A stretch of DNA of 64,000 bases from Gongronella butleri (Eukaryota > Mucoromycota > Mucoromycetes > Mucorales > Cunninghamellaceae): the NCBI GenBank assembly GCA_025201375.1, contig JAIWZP010000019.1, positions 62,001 through 126,000 of the forward strand, given 5' to 3'. This document shows, piece after piece, positions 34,273 to 46,830 of the stretch; the stretch's first letter is position 1, and every line of letters begins with the position of its first letter. The translations under genes and the position numbers were made by a program. The notes under the pieces were generated by a model. That model was not told the DNA's origin. It saw only the letters and a program-made list of their open reading frames with translations, and did not search any database.

Positions 34273-36693
34273 TTATTCCCATTCGCTGCCGTCGCTTTCG
34301 TCTTCATCATCGTCATCGTTTGTGAGGACCGATTTTTTGCGGTTTTGGAGCGCGGCAAACAAGCTGGATGTGAGATCATCGCCTCCTGGTGCCGGACTGG
34401 GGGATGCTCCACCGCTTCCAGACGTACCGCCGGGCTGTGCGGCGCTTCGATCGTGGACCTCGTTACGGTTCACCTTTTTCAGTGAGTGCACGCCACCAGC
34501 CTGACGGATCGAGTCAAGCAAGGCGCCACGGCTTTCACCACCACCAGCAGCGGGCGCGGGAGCAGGAGGAGGAGGAGGCGCGCCACCCATGGCTAATGAA
34601 AAATGAATAAATGAAAAAAAGAGGGTGTCAGAAAGGAGACACATTGAATAGAGCAAATTGCGCGCTTACGGGCAGGAGGAGGGGGTGGCGGAGGCACACC
34701 GGGGCCTCCAACAGGTGGAGGTGGAGGGGGCGGGGGCGGGGCTCCACCTAATGGTCAAAAGAAACGCATAAAAAGACAAAAAATGAGAAAACCCATTGAA
34801 TTGGTGTGATTTTCGATGCTTTTCGACGATTTTACCTGCTGCGGCGGGTTGAGGTGGCGGCGGGGGTGGTGGTGCGCCTGCGCGTCGTGTGGGCGGCAGG
34901 GGCGGGGGTGGCGGTGCATTGTCGCGTCGTGGCATGGGTGGGGGAGGCGGTGCAGGTCCGCGTGCTGTGGGTCGTCGGCCCGGCAAGGGTGGTGGTGCCG
35001 GCGGTGTTGGACGCTGCGGCTGCTGAGGTGGCATGGGAGGAACAGGTGGCGGTGGTTGTACGGGCGCGTGCGCGGTGTAATCATTTTCTTCCTCAATTTC
35101 GTCGTCCGGGTAAGCATCGTCATACGCGTCGTAATGATTTTGTTGTGCGGGAGGGGGCGGGGGAGGTATTGGCACGGAGGGTGCACCGGCGCGGTACGGA
35201 TTGTTGGATTTCGCGGGCGGCGACGCAACGGGCGACTCGTCGTGCTGCGGCTCATCGTACGCGTCGTAAAACTCATCTTGCGACGCGTCGCGGTGCAGTG
35301 CCGCCGGTGCGGGGGGCGGCGCGGGTGGAGCCATGGCCGGGGGAGGCGGCACATGGCGCTGTGGCGCGACTTGCGGCATTGGAGGTGCTGGAGGTGCTGG
35401 AGGTGACATTGTCGGGCGCGCGGGCGTTGCAGGCACCGCCGGCGACCGAGCAGGTGGTGGAGGAGGTGCCGTGCGACGCGAAGGAGGTGGCGGTGGGGGC
35501 GGCCGGCGTCCTTGAAATGACAAAGTAAAGAAAACTCATGAATTCGTTGCCATTTTTTTTTTTAAAAAAGCACGAGGTCTCTTACCACCCACTGGCTTGG
35601 GCGCGTGTCCACGTCGCGTTGGAGGTGGCGGGGGCGGCGCGACGCGTGATGCAGGGCGCTTTGGCATCATTGGTGGGCCCGCTGCAGCTGGACCACCACG
35701 CTGCTGGACAAAATCCTTGATAAAGTCCTGATTCTCGTTGATTTCCTCGGCAGAGATACCCAGCGACTGCAATTGATCAAAAATAGCATTCCATTCCGAG
35801 TCGGTCTTTTCAACGCTGAAGCCCTTGCCTGGCGTGTAGCCGATGTGGCCGACATGTCTATAAAATAAAATAGCAAGGTGAGGCGCGCCATTTTCCATTT
35901 GTGGCAAATGTGGTGGTGGTGCGTGTTGGGGTGGGTACCTGAATTCGGAGGGGAGGCCAATTTGCGACTTGTCGAGCTTGCCGCGGTTTGGTTTCTTGCC
36001 GCTCGTTTCTAAAAAAAATCAAGGTTTTTTTTGAATACATTTGTGGTTGGATGAGCAACAAATGCCAAGCTTTCCCGGTCCTTACCCTTCTTCTTTTTCT
36101 TCTTTTTGGCAGGCACATTGGTCTCGCGCGTCTTGACCTTGTCGTAAAACACGGATGCGTCCTGTTCGTCGCAAAAAGACAGGCCAGCCATGTATTCCTA
36201 CAGAGAGAGAGAAAAAAAAAGGACCATGAAGGTCAATGCCAATTTTATTTGAGGGATGAATTGGCTTACGTCCGAGGCAAACGTGAAGAAAAATGGTGTC
36301 TGCTTATCCAATTGGAAGCCATCATAAAGTTCTTGCTCCCAAACGACCCCTCTATGGTTCTAGTGTGAAGAAAAGAAGAGAAAGCGGGGTCAGCACGCGT
36401 GCGTGGCAGAAGTAAAAAAGGCTTACAATTAGGTCAATGATGCGAAAATACAGGGAATGTGTCTTTTTGTCCTTTAAAAAGGCAATGGCGCCCCATATGT
36501 TGGCATAGGCCCACTTGTGTGGGTTCGGGTAGGCGACGTACAAGCGAGCAACGGTGGCCGCATAAATTTTCTATGGCGATGGTGAGCGCTTTTTGTTTTT
36601 GTTTTGCACGCGCTTTATTTCACTTACAGTGTTTGGCAGCGTGCGCCTGACCTTGTTCTTGTCCTCAGCTGTGACCAAGGCAGCAGACGGCAT
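34273..36693 (-). CDS. LAS17: Las17/WASP actin-nucleation-promoting factor
   Basis: Activates Arp2/3-driven actin polymerisation at endocytic sites. Nine exons (36693-36628, 36570-36427, 36359-36270, 36197-36086, 36008-35939, 35857-35586, 35510-34836, 34747-34670, 34592-34273) join to 608 residues. WH1 domain first (~1-140: KIYAATVARLYVAYPNPHKW, GVVWEQELYDGF), then a lysine run and a CRIB-like GTPase-binding segment (IGLPSEFRHVGHIGYTP), a long proline-rich region, a WH2 motif (RGALLDSIRQAGGVHSLKKV) and an acidic tail ending DGSEWE, whose Trp contacts Arp2/3. Unlike budding yeast Las17 it keeps a CRIB segment, so Cdc42-type control is plausible. Start is the ATG at 36693. It shares a 182-bp promoter with DOA1. 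Confidence 0.95.
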
Positions 36694-36875
36694 TGAGGAA
36701 AGCGAACGGGATGAAGGCGAGGAAGAAAAAAAAGAATTGGTTGCTGAGGGCACGCCTTTTTTGGACTTTTGAGCGGGGTGTGAAATCCCGCCTTTTTTTT
36801 GTCATTTCCATTGCGCGTCGTCCTTTTTGTTGCACACTACCTTTTCCTCTCCTTTTCTTTGTGCTTTTTTTTGCC
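36694..36875. promoter_or_regulatory. Divergent promoter LAS17 / DOA1
   Basis: 182 bp between opposite start codons, pyrimidine-rich towards DOA1. No specific binding site recognised. Confidence 0.4.
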
Positions 36876-39800
36876 ATGCCTGACTATTACAAGCTTGAGG
36901 CCACGCTGGAAGGCCACGAACAGGACGTAAGACTCGGTGAATGACCTTGTAAACGAGCTCCACAAGCCTAAATGCGCTCTTTTTTTTTTCCGTTTTTTTA
37001 TATTAGGTTCGCGCTGTGGCGGTGTTGTCGAACGATTTGGTGCTGACGGCCGCACGAGACAAGACGGTGCGATCCTGGCAACGCACTGGTGTCAACCGGT
37101 TCTCGCCGCACAATGTGTTTTATGGTCACGACCAGTCTGTCAATGCTATTGCTGCCATCCCGGCCACCGACGCTCATCCTACAGGTAGAGAAAAAAGGCG
37201 AAAGCGACGCGTGTGCACGCCTTTTGACCTTGAAATCGACCATTTTTTCTTTCAGGATTGTTTGCTTCTGGCGGGTTCGATAAGCTTATCCACATTTACG
37301 AGCCATTCACACCCAGTGCGCCCGTCTACACGCTGGTCGGTCACACAGAGAATGTGTGCGCCCTCGCTGTCGCGGAAAATGGCGACATTGTCTCGGGTTC
37401 CTGGGACAAGTAATGGTTTCCCACTCTCGACGCCTTGCATTTTCACTCATTCTGTGCTTCCCCCCCCCTGTAGAACGGCCATCGTATGGAAAAATTTCCA
37501 GCAGGCATACACCCTGACCGGCCACACACTTAATGTTTGGGCTGTGCTACCATTGGATGATGATCGAGTCTTGACAGGTACAAGGAGGGCAAAAAAAAAA
37601 AAAAGAGCAAAAAACGGAGAAACTCACGCGCGAGCGCGTCTTTTTTTATTATTATTTTATTTTTTTGTCAGGTTCGGCGGACAAGACCATTCGCTTGTGG
37701 AAACATGGCAAGGAGATCAAGAAGTTTGAGGGCCATACGGACGCGGTGCGAGATTTGGCTGTTTTGCCCGGTGTGGGCTTTGTGTCATGTGCCAATGACG
37801 CGTGAGTGGGATAGAAAAAAAAGAAAAAAAATACAATTGGGAACGGTCCATTGATCTGCTTGTTTTTTATTATTTAGTTCAGTGCGCGTCTGGTCGCTGG
37901 ATGGCCAATGCCTGCAAGAGCTCTATGGTCACACGGCCTATGTCTATTCTGTTGCCGTCCTCAGCACGGGCGAGATCGTCTCCTGCGGTGAAGATCGCAC
38001 GGCTCGCGTGTGGAAAGGTGAAAGCAAGAATTTCATCATGAGAGAGAAAACCAATGGGGCGCGTGATCTCATAGAATGTTTTATTTCCAGATGGGGAATG
38101 CATCCAGACGCTGCAGCAGCCATGTATTTCAGTGTGGAGCGTGGCGGCGCTGCCCAATGACGACATCGTTGTGGGCGGCAGCGACGCCGTCGCGCGCGTC
38201 TATACCCGCGATCTCGAACGCAGCGCGGACCCCGAAGACATCAAGCTGCTGGATGATTTGCTTGCCAACCAGGCGATCCCTGCGTAAGCAAAAGAGCATC
38301 ATGCGACGCATGCGCATTGACTCTGACCCTTTTTTTGTTTTTATTTGTGATGGATAGGGCGCAAGTGGGGGACGTGGACAAAAATAGCCTGCCTGGCCCA
38401 GAAGCCCTCGATCAACCAGGCTCCAAGGAAGGCCAAGTGATTATGGTGAACATCAATGGAGCCATTGAAGCCTACCAATGGGAATCGGCTAATAGAACAT
38501 GGCAAAAGCTCGGCACGGTCGTTGGTGGCGTCGGTTCTGGGCAAAAACAAATGTACCAGGGTCAGGAGTACGATTTTGTGTTTGATGTCGACATTGGTTC
38601 CGGACCCAGTGGCCAATTCAAATTGCCCTACAATCTGAATCGTAAGAAAAGCAAAAAATATCACCCGGGGGGACCATGACACACAAAACACGCCCCCATC
38701 GCCGACGGGCGCGTGTTGCCTGATTTTTTTTTAAACTTTGATTCACTTTTTTTAGAAAATCCCTATGATGCGGCACAAAAGTTCTTGTTGGACAACGAGC
38801 TCTCACCCATGTACGTCGATCAGATCGTGGATTTCATCACGAAAAACACCCAGGGCGTCTCCATTGGCCAGCCATCCACCCAATATCAAGATCCTTTTAC
38901 AGGCGGCAGTCGCTACACGCCTTCGCAAGGTTCCGCCACAGGCGCCTCCAGCGGATTCATGGATCCATACACAGGTAAAAAGCGAAACAAAAAAAACAAA
39001 AAAAAAAAAAAAAAAACCAAAAACAGGCATTTTTTTTTTCAAGCTTACGCCTCTCCCTTTTTTTTTTTTTTAGGTTCAGGCGGCTACCACGGAACCAGCT
39101 CCAGCAGTCAGCATGCGCCAGCATCGCTCACGCCAACGCAGAAAGCACGTGCTGATATTAGGAAGGTCCTTCCTTTGGTAAGTGGGACAATGGCTCCAAA
39201 TGAGCGAGAAAAAGAGGGAGTGTGCGCTTAAAAACGTGAGAAAGTCGGTGGAGACCGCCAATTCTTATTATTTTAACTTTTTTCCGGTAGATCAACTATC
39301 TGTCGCTCAAGCAGGCGAATCTGGACGCGCTCCATGGCAAGCTCAAGAGCCTGAATGGCGAGCAAGCGGCCGAAAATCAATTTGGCGATGCCGAATGGTT
39401 GATGATCCAGCGGCTCATGGACTATTTGCGCGAGCCGCACAGCGACGACATCCCTGAAGAAGGTCTTGAATTGCTTCTCAAGTCGTGTCAGGCGTGGACG
39501 CCCGAGACACGCTTCCCTTTGCTCGATCTCTTGCGCCTCGTCGCCTTGTACGCGCCTGAGCCGCTCATGTCGGCCATCCCCAACGGCCGAGTCATTGATT
39601 TCGTCACCATCAGCAGCTGCATCATCGATGCTGCGTCCCAATTCCAAATCTCAAAGGCCATGGAAACCAATGGCATGCTCGGCTACCGCGCACTTGCCAA
39701 CCTCTTCAACCACGAGATCGGACGCAAGGGCATCGGCCCCCAGCTGCCCCAACTCCTTTCCGCCCTGCAGACCGATATCGTCCTCAAATACAAGGGCAAG

Positions 39801-40383
39801 AGCACAAAACTCGCCATCAGCACACTGACACTCAAGTAGCGTGCTCAAAAAAAAAAAAAAAAAGGAGTGAAAAAAAAGGAGGCTCATTTTCCTTTCAATG
39901 TTTGGTTTTTTTTTTTTTATAGTCTGGCCGTGTACCTGACGACCGTCGCAAGGGATGAAGATAGCGAAATCAGCCTGACCGGCTCCATCTTGGAATTGAT
40001 CAAGCAAGAGACCGATGAAGAGAATTTGTACCGCCTACTGACGGCCTTGGGCACGGTCGTAAGTCATTAGGGATCGCAAAAAGATGGCAACAACAGACAC
40101 TCACACTCTCTTTTTCTCATTTTTTGTTCATTTTTTGCCTTTTTTTTTTTTGTTCTTTCTAGCTGACCTATTCTGAGCCTTGCATTGAAATGGCCAACTT
40201 ATTGGAGATCAAGATGCAATTGAACCGTTTGCAGCACCAGACAGCCGATCGCGAGCGCATGCAAGCCATCATCCGTAAGTATATAAAAAAAAAAGCAGGG
40301 CATTGAGGAGAAAAAGAACGGGAAACATGGGCACACGACTCAATTTGTTTTTCTTTTTAGACGAGCTTCTCGCCCTTGTGTAA
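36876..40383 (+). CDS. DOA1: DOA1/UFD3/PLAA ubiquitin-binding WD40 protein
   Basis: Cdc48/p97 cofactor in ubiquitin homeostasis and membrane-protein degradation. Fourteen exons (36876-36926, 37007-37184, 37256-37409, 37474-37577, 37672-37801, 37878-38017, 38091-38283, 38358-38641, 38756-38974, 39074-39177, 39291-39835, 39923-40058, 40163-40274, 40361-40383) give 790 residues. The WD40 propeller (~1-300) starts YKLEATLEGHEQDVRAVAV and has repeats such as GSADKTIRLWKHGKEIKKF. The PFU ubiquitin-binding domain follows (~330-440: GQEYDFVFDVDIGSG), then a Gly/Ser linker, then the PUL armadillo domain (~540-790) that binds Cdc48. The last exon codes for only seven residues. All junctions are in frame and length matches the family. 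AATAAA is at 40526. Confidence 0.95.
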
Positions 40384-40525
40384 TTCCGCAGATGATGCTG
40401 ACACGCGCATCTTTTTCATGGTCGTTTTTGCTGCTTCGTGTCATTTTTTTTTCTTTTTCTTCGATCTGCTGTTGATTTACGATTCATAGTACATGATGCG
40501 AACACTAATCTTTTGATGTTGATTG

Positions 40526-40531
40526 AATAAA
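40526..40531 (+). terminator. Poly(A) signal, DOA1
   Basis: AATAAA, about 143 bases after the stop codon. Confidence 0.5.
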
Positions 40532-42704
40532 AAAGCAATTGGAAATCCAGGAAAAACACAAACGCGTCGCTAATCAAGTCGGATGGGTAGAATCGGCAGA
40601 TTTGGCTCATCTGTGGTCTGTGTGAGATGAGATGGCCCATGGTCGCGCGCCAACCTTGGACAAGATGGCAAGCCCCGTGTCTCCGAGAATGGTCTGTGTC
40701 TTTTGGATGGAGGCGCCGGGGTCCCATTTGCCCTTTTTCTTGACAATGGCCGAAAATCGAGAGAACGGCTCGTCCACATGGTGTGCTGCCCTTTTTTGTG
40801 CTGTGTGCGCGAGCAAGTGCGTGGTCGGCGTGTCGATGGCAATTGTGCACGACCGATGCCTCCCTTTTACCCCCCGTACCTTGACCTAAGGTGCCAAAAT
40901 GCTCGTTGACGCTTTTTTGCATTATTGCCGCGGGTTTAGCAGACGCCAATGCGAGTTGACCGAGAAGGAAAAGAAGGGGGCACGACGCGTGTCTGTGCCT
41001 CCGTTGGCCACATCATGGGCTTTGCAATCTTTCATGTCCCGTGAACCTGTTTATGCAAAATGCGACGTTCCCCTGGGTAAAAAGAGAAAGAGTGAGAAAA
41101 ATGTGAGCAGATTCACGCAAGTTTGTGGGTGCACGACGAAAAAAAAAAGGCAAGGGGGGCCATTCGATGCCTCCTCTTTGCCTGCTACTCGGAATCAATG
41201 TTGATCCTCAAAGGAGTGGAAGAAAATATTGGCGTGTTTGCGCGAGACAAACATCATGGGGTACGACCCATGGCTCATCATCATCTCTGGCTCTCATTTG
41301 TCGCTCATGAAAGCTCGAGCAATCACCCATTGGACGAGGCATTGCGATCACATTCTCCTATTTTTACCTTTTTGGAGAAACACGCTCTTGTATGGGTCCT
41401 GGGTGAGAAATAAGGCCATGAAGGGGGGGGCCAGGATAAGGACCCGGTGCAGATGCGCTCCCTGCGGCATTGGATGATACCTCCTATTTAATTTTTTTTC
41501 TTTCTTTTTTTTTTTACCCCAAGATGGCTTGGCAAATTAATAAGGGATTTTTAAAAGGACCAAAGGGCAAGACGCAGAGATGCATCGCAAATCCAGGGCG
41601 ATCTCATCCCTTCGCTTCCCATTGGGCTCTTGTTCTCCCTGTGATTGTGCAAAATAAGCTTTTTTTTCTTTTTGCTCGCAACTTGCCCATAAAAAAAATG
41701 CTTGCTGGTTGATGTGCATCTGTACGGCAACTTTAAAAGAGCAAAAGAGTATCTGCCGGTGGATGGCTACCATGCGATGCGCATGGATGCGTGTACGCCG
41801 CGATCGAGGTACGATACGATTGATGACCGCGACTTTTAATTTCTTTTTCGACGCGTCGCTTACCATTGGCATAGAACTAGCATTGACGCGCCGCCAAACA
41901 GCAATGACGCCATGGCCGCACCAATATGGAAATTGTCTTTGCGCGCGACGACTTCTCTGCAGCACCTTTTTTTTTTCGAGGATCTCTCTTTTTTTTTTTT
42001 TATGTCTCTCCTTTGCTTTCCCCTGCCCATGGTCATGCGTGACACACCTGACGAATACATCTACGCGTCCTCTTAGAAAAAAAAAGGGGGGGAAGAGGGA
42101 GACCTTGCTCCCTGCATTTGCTTCTTTTTTATGCGCTCGCCGGAGATGAGCCACACCTATTGAACCATTGATCGGCGGGACAATGGGCGCAATCGTGCCA
42201 ACACGCCCCGAACAAGAGCGCCAATGGGTACAATGGCTATCTTGGAAGATCGCTCTCCTTTCCAAAGGTTGCACACGCTCGGCAGAAAAGAATTGGTGTG
42301 TCCCTGAACTTTCTTTTTTTCTTTGGGCTGGCGATCATTTGCCCATTTATGCATCTTTTGTTTGCCTGAAATTGGGACTTGATGCGTCCATCTTTTGCAG
42401 GCGCGGCACCCCCCCTGGCTTGCCGTCGGGTCAAGAAAATAAGCGAGCGAGGAGCTAACAAAAAAAAAAAAACCTAAAAGGCACCTTAAAATGAAGGGCA
42501 CCACTCGCGCGTCCCCCTGCGCCCCCTGATATCGCACACACGCAGGTTTTCCATCGCATCGTGTCATGTCAATGAGATAAGTACCCGCGCAATTCTGCAA
42601 TCTTGTTCATCTGGCTTTCTTTTTTTTTTTCTTTTTCTTTTTTTTTAATTTTTAATTTTTTGCCTCTTTTGTCGTCACCTCTTTTATTTTTGCAAATATT
42701 GATC
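40532..42704. other. 2.2-kb spacer before G-alpha gene
   Basis: Several open frames on both strands but none with a recognisable domain, start context and introns. Pyrimidine-rich tracts at 41490-41516, 41968-42003 and 42617-42660; the last is the leader of the G-alpha gene. Confidence 0.5.
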
Positions 42705-43892
42705 ATGGGTTGCTGCCAATCTGCCGAAGTCCTGGAGGAAAAACAGCGCAATAATGCCATTGAGCATCAAATTAAAAAGGACAAGGCAAACATGAAGCGA
42801 GAAGTCAAGTTGCTGCTATTAGGTAAGGTTTGCCCATGGCGCACAAATGCAATACAATGGGGCCTCACACCTCACTCATCTTTAGGCGCCGGCGAATCTG
42901 GCAAGTCGACCATTCTCAAGCAGATGAAGCTGATCCATGATGGCGGCTACACGCCCGATGAGCGCGAAAGCTTCAAGGAGGTCATCTTTTCAAATACAAT
43001 TCAGTCGATGAAGGTCACACTGGATGCCATGGAGCGACTGGGCATCACCTTTGACGTGCCCGAAAACGATTTGAACGCGCGTCTCATCCAAACATGCCCA
43101 ATGCAAGTCGAGGAGCTGCCATATGACGCCGTGCAGGCCATTGGGTGCCTGTGGGATGATGCCGCCGTCAAAAGTTGTGTGGCACGCTCCAATGAATTCC
43201 AATTGAACGATTCGGCCATCTAGTACGTGCACAAGAAAAAAAAAGGCAAAAGAGCCAAAAATTGTAGCTCAACTCATTTTTAATTTAGCTACTTTGACGC
43301 AATTCAACGCATTGGACACCCTCAGTACATCCCCAGTGATCAAGATGTGCTAAGATCACGTGTCAAGACCACGGGCATCACAGAAACGCTTTTTGAGATT
43401 GACAAGCGCACGTACAGGATGTTTGACGTCGGTGGCCAGCGATCTGAGCGCAAAAAGTGGATCCATTGCTTTGAGAATGTGACGGCCATTGTATTTCTCG
43501 TGGCCGTCTCCGAGTACGATCAGACGCTGGCCGAGGATTCCAAGGTGAACCGTCTCCAGGAGGCATTGACGCTGTTTGACTCGATTTGCAACTCAAAGTG
43601 GTTTGTCAAGACATCCATCATCCTGTTTCTCAACAAAATCGACCTGTTTGCCGACAAATTGTCACGCAGCCCCCTGGTCCACTACTTTTCCGATTACATG
43701 GGCGGCGACAATTACGAGGCGGCGTGCCAATACCTGTTGCAGCGCTTCGTGTGCCTGAATAAGCGACCCGACGCCAAGCAAATCTACACCCACTTCACAT
43801 GCGCCACGGATACCAATCAAATCAAGTTTGTCATGGCCGCCGTTACAGACATCATCACCACGGACGCATTGCGCGATGTTGGTTTGCTATAA
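42705..43892 (+). CDS. Heterotrimeric G-protein alpha subunit
   Basis: GTP-binding signal transducer downstream of GPCRs at the plasma membrane. Exons 42705-42822, 42886-43222 and 43289-43892 give 352 residues. MGCC at the N-terminus provides Gly2 for myristoylation and Cys3/Cys4 for palmitoylation. Nucleotide motifs are complete: GAGESGKS (40-47, split by intron 1), RVKTTGI with the catalytic Arg, DVGGQRSERKKW, NKIDLF and TCATDT. The C-terminus is ITTDALRDVGLL, without the Cys at -4 found in pertussis-toxin-sensitive subunits. Length and motif order place it with fungal Gpa/Gi-like proteins; which subgroup is not certain. Neighbour spacing gives no functional link. Confidence 0.96.
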
Positions 43893-44588
43893 GTTGTGTA
43901 TTTAAACCCTTTTTATTCTATCGTGCCCCGCACACCTGGTAATCCCTTCATTTGTATCTACTTTGTTTCTATCATCTACCCATAAATTAAAAAAAAAAAA
44001 ACTTGAGCACCAAGCCATGTCTCTGGAAAACCCGTCTTTTTCTTTATTTTTTTCTTTTTTTACTGCAAAAATCAGGCTCAACCACGTTGCCGCCACAGCT
44101 GAAGCTGCTGAGCAGCGTGTCCTGCTTGATGTCTATTCGTTCTCGGAGGCGCCTGGGGCAACAAATGAGGTCATTGAGCGGCAATTGACCAATTGCGGAC
44201 CATTTGAGAAATGGATCAGATCAGGGCCACAATTTATCATCTGCCCTGCAAGCCACAAGGGCAGAAGTGTCCAAAGTACCATGGTCATAAATCATTGTCA
44301 AACAAAAAGGCAGAGCAAAACGCATGATCTTCCATGACAGGGGAAAATTGAATGTTGGGGGGAGTTGGATTTGCATGTGCGCGATTGAATATCAGCGTCG
44401 GCATGAATGACGAGGGCGGGGGCAAGGGGCGGAGGTCACGCCCCTCTTTTTGGTAGGTTTTGTTTGGGTTGCGCGCGCGTTTGTGCCATTTCTCACACTT
44501 TTCGTTCACCCCCACAAAACGGACCCCACAAAAGCGCCTTTATTCCTTTTCTTTTTCCCGTTTCCCCTTCCTCTCTTTTTCTCTTTCC
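43893..44588. other. Spacer between G-alpha and DinB-fold genes
   Basis: A 124-codon open frame (43963-44337) includes a T-run that reads as poly-Phe and has no recognised domain, so it is not called. A pyrimidine-rich leader precedes 44589. Confidence 0.5.
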
Positions 44589-45250
44589 ATGACACAAACA
44601 AAAATGCACCTTCACGACGTCGCGTACTATAATGTGCAGCAGGCAATAGCCCTCGTCTCTTTTTTACCGGATAAGATCTATACCCAACAGTCGATCGTTA
44701 TGCCTGCGAGCACCATTGGCAAGCACGTCAGGTAACGCCTTATTCTGACGCAATTGTCGCGCCACCGGTCCTTGTATGACCGAGAAAAAAACGGGCATTT
44801 ATTTGTTCTTTTTCTTTTTCTTGCTCAGGCACGCCTACGACCATTATATCCTTCTTTTCAAATACGCCGGAAAACCCAACTGGACCGTCGACTTTGACGC
44901 TCGGCAACGAAACGTAAGATAAAAATTGGAAAAAATTACGAAGATAGGGCTTCTGCTGACGTGTTTTATGTTTTTTTATGTATTTTGCGCAGACGCCAAT
45001 GGAAGTGGATCGCAATAGTGCCATTGCCCAGCTTGAGCAGCTCAAGGAGCAACTAGAGCAAGTGCGTGACATCCCATTGGAAACCCCCGTGACCTTGTCA
45101 GCCTCCATTGACGCCCATGATCCAACAAAATATCCTTTCTCTTCCACTTTTGGCCGCGAACTTTGGTATTGCGTCATGCATGCGGTAAAAAAAGCGTCAT
45201 TGTGCACCCAACAGGGATAAGCGCGAATCCTCACTCTCCGTACACGATGC

Positions 45251-45321
<71 letters not shown>

Positions 45322-45433
45322 CCAGGTACACCATTTTGCGTCCATCAAGGCCATTTGCATTGAGCATGGGCTTGATCTGCCAGACGATTTTGGTCTTGCC
45401 CCCTCCACCATTCTCCACCGAGCATCTCAATAA
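44589..45433 (+). CDS. DinB/YfiT-fold putative metalloprotein
   Basis: Exons 44589-44731, 44829-44913, 44993-45184 and 45326-45433 give 175 residues. It matches the DinB-like four-helix pattern of bacterial proteins of this size: TIGKHVRHAYDHYILLF (His46, His49, His53), a middle FDARQRNTPMEV segment, FGRELWYCVMHAVHHFASI (His139, His142, His143) and the closing LPDDFGLAPSTIL. The His sets would form a metal site. Members are often annotated as uncharacterised; substrate is unknown. Intron 4 carries a 67-T run. Start could also be the Met at codon 6. AATAAA at 45438 lies five bases past the stop. Confidence 0.8.
45253..45319 (+). repeat. 67-T homopolymer before a 3' splice site
   Basis: Unbroken T-run in intron 4 of the DinB-fold gene, ending six bases before the exon. 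Confidence 0.9.
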
Positions 45434-45437
45434 TATT

Positions 45438-45443
45438 AATAAA
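45438..45443 (+). terminator. Poly(A) signal, DinB-fold gene
   Basis: AATAAA immediately behind the stop codon. Confidence 0.45.
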
Positions 45444-46479
45444 GCACCCAGGGGAGCATCTTTATTTACAAGTTTATTATGAAACATGAAAACACGCGTG
45501 CGCGAGCGGGGTGCCTATGAAAAATTATCAGCGCGTCGTATAAAAAAAAAGAGCAAAAACTACTTATCGTGCAGGTGTGCAAATGAAATCTCTCTCAGAC
45601 GACTATGACGTTTTTAATGGCAATCTAGAAGTTTTAGTAATGTAATCGCGTTGTTATCAGCGTGGACGGGGCTGATCAAGGCGTGTCAAATCTCAAATGA
45701 ATCAGCGTGATAGTGGGGTATCGCCGTTTGACCTTGACGATGATCTTGTTGCGAACTTGACGAGTTTTTGCTATCAAAGGCGCATTTTGCCTTTTTTTTC
45801 TTTTATGTCACATCGCACAAATACAATATGACCGTTTGCTGCGAAAACTTGAATTCGTGAAGGTTTTGTTTAAACGATCTGGAGATTCAATTTGGAACGA
45901 TTTGGTCAGGCCCAACAAGAAAAAACTCGCTTAAAGATAAATCAGTTTGCAAATTCCAGCCCTGCCATTGCAAATTCCGCTACGCATTCAAATACATGGA
46001 AACAAGCAAGAAAATCCGATTGGGACTTGAATTTCAGCGCCAGAGTTCATTAACGTTGAGCACAGGCAAAGAAAAAAATCCTCTTTTTCGAGCCCCCAAA
46101 CAAAATCAGTAACTTGAGTTTTTATATTGACACCAACGTGCACATAACATAGTCTTGTGAAAAAAAAAATAAGAGAGATGCTTAAGAAGAGCATAATCCA
46201 GATGGCTAAGCAACGAGCAATGGACGATTTAATGTAATTAAACCATTTAATTCGCAATTGCTGATGCTACAGTTGATCAATCTCTGTGAAATTGAACCAG
46301 CCGTGTGTTTTATCACAGACAAACGAAAAATTTGGGGCTTCAAAGGTTGGATGCTGTTGAGATATTGGCAAAATACTGTTGTTTGCAAAAGAGTCAGCGA
46401 TAATGCTTGCCGAACCATGCACTTCGTAGCTCCGAAACGCGTCTCATCGCAATGCCAGAGGAGCTCCAAAGGGCAAATG
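45444..46479. other. Repeat-rich spacer without called gene
   Basis: Contains a fragment (about 45660-45715: GGCTGATCAAGGCGTG, CAAATGAATCAGCG) related to the 496-bp tandem unit. Open frames on both strands between 46206 and 46524 have no recognised domain. Confidence 0.4.
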
Positions 46480-46830
46480 CCATTAAAAAACTCTTCCATA
46501 GGCCCGTGCCGACGCGTCCACTAGTAAGAGAGACTTGAGGTGCATGATTTTGAAAAGGAACAGCGCGTCCAACTCGTCGTCTGACGCGGTTTTTCATTTC
46601 GTCGAAAATTGCCTATGTTTTTTGAATCTCGTCAAAATACCCAAAATCTATTTTTTCCAATGATCATCAATATCCACGTACACAGCGAGCCATTCTCTAT
46701 CTGATGGTGTGAAGTTTCTCGCTTTTCGAATCCTCGACTGACATGGAAAGTCTGTGGTTTTGAAAATCGTCACTGCATGGCCATCTATTGATCGTAGCAA
46801 TCTGGGGGCAGGTTCATTCGAAAGAGAAGC
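46480..46830 (-). repeat. Dispersed repeat RA, copy 4 (internally deleted)
   Basis: Shares with 16290-16550: CCGACGCGTCCA.TAG.AAGAGA, AGGTGCATG, TCCACGTAC and CTGATG.TGTGA, then joins directly to the outer block (CATTCGAAAG.GAG) with the middle missing. Confidence 0.75.

Noticed and set aside
43963..44337. 124-codon ORF between G-alpha and DinB-fold genes
   Set aside because: Includes a T-tract read as poly-Phe; no domain or conserved start.
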